Assembly (NCBI GenBank): GCA_022711435.1
Contig: JAKLFB010000003.1
Coordinates: forward strand, 184,728 to 248,727
Reading direction: 5' to 3'
Origin: Verrucomicrobiota bacterium
GTDB taxonomy: Bacteria > Verrucomicrobiota > Verrucomicrobiia > Limisphaerales > UBA1319
Length of the DNA stretch: 64,000 nucleotides
The stretch's first letter is position 1. Every line of letters starts with the position of its first letter. The notes beneath the pieces are model-generated. The model searched no databases. It was not told the DNA's origin and was given only the letters and a program-made list of their open reading frames with translations. The position numbers and the translations under genes are program-made. This document shows positions 63,918-64,000 of this stretch, in pieces.

Positions 63918-64000
63918 ATGACAACGACCTGCCATGAAGCTTCAAGACCAACCCCGATTTCTAAACCCTGGCCCGAGCCCCTGGCCGTGCTGGCGGCTCG
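63918..64000 (+). CDS. Possible 5' end of a gene running off the window
   Basis: ATG at 63918 opens 27 codons (MTTTCHEASRPTPISKPWPE and on) to the window end without a stop. Another frame from 63936 is equally open. The 235 bases between the small basic protein start and here hold no gene. Too short for a product call. Confidence 0.25.
   Translation, partial: MTTTCHEASRPTPISKPWPEPLAVLAA

Noticed and set aside
1..64000. tRNA, rRNA, CRISPR array or prophage
   Set aside because: No cloverleaf, rRNA-conserved text, regularly spaced repeats or phage genes were seen by eye; tRNAscan-SE and a CRISPR finder would settle it.

Overview
The window is high-GC bacterial DNA that most resembles a member of the Verrucomicrobiota (Verrucomicrobiae/Limisphaerales type). 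This rests on gene content, not on a marker-gene search: a prepilin-like protein with a C-terminal H-X9-DG motif, giant LamG and CotH/lamin-tail secreted proteins that share a short 'FYRxR' C-terminal tail, a DUF5107-TPR protein, sulfatase, ThuA, SGNH and DUF2961 remnants, an LL-diaminopimelate aminotransferase, and many palindromic intergenic repeats. No rRNA, tRNA or CRISPR array was seen.

Layout. 1-16.8 kb is mainly housekeeping and transport: a DUF255 thioredoxin-fold protein (cut by the window edge), a four-gene molybdenum hydroxylase operon (2Fe-2S subunit, Tat-type Mo subunit, XdhC, MocA), then on the minus strand obgE-rpmA-rplU, dapL, an RND efflux pair, a phosphate transporter with its DUF47 partner, and a Tat-type Gfo/Idh oxidoreductase. 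16.8-26.2 kb is accessory and partly decayed: a large DUF5107-TPR protein with a palindromic repeat inserted in frame, remnants of a cadherin-like protein, a DUF2961 protein and an amidohydrolase, an intact esterase, two toxin-antitoxin modules, a frameshifted lipoprotein and a small inverted-repeat element carrying a possible transposase relic. 26.2-31.9 kb holds an aconitase-family dehydratase (LeuC-like), gcvP, rnc and a zinc-ribbon gene.

32.1-43.1 kb contains a nucleotide-sugar epimerase, sulfatase, SGNH hydrolase, AraC regulator, prepilin-like protein and a three-LamG secreted protein split by one amber codon. 43.1-44.2 kb is a graveyard of repeats and gene fragments (Fic, VapC) ending in a MITE-like element that abuts the signal peptide of a 1.7-kaa CotH/lamin-tail protein. 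A Dus enzyme, hydroxylamine reductase (hcp) with an FNR/DNR-like palindrome upstream, and a ThuA protein follow.

53.5-62.3 kb is a polysaccharide/glycan cluster: a WxcM-like acetyltransferase-ketoisomerase fusion, four glycosyltransferases, a Wzy/WaaL-like membrane protein and a methyltransferase, with a SirB1-like protein inside. rdgB and a small basic protein close the window.

The most distinctive features are the interactions between small repeats and genes: repeats inside a reading frame, at a ribosome binding site, between convergent genes, and at the starts of two genes.
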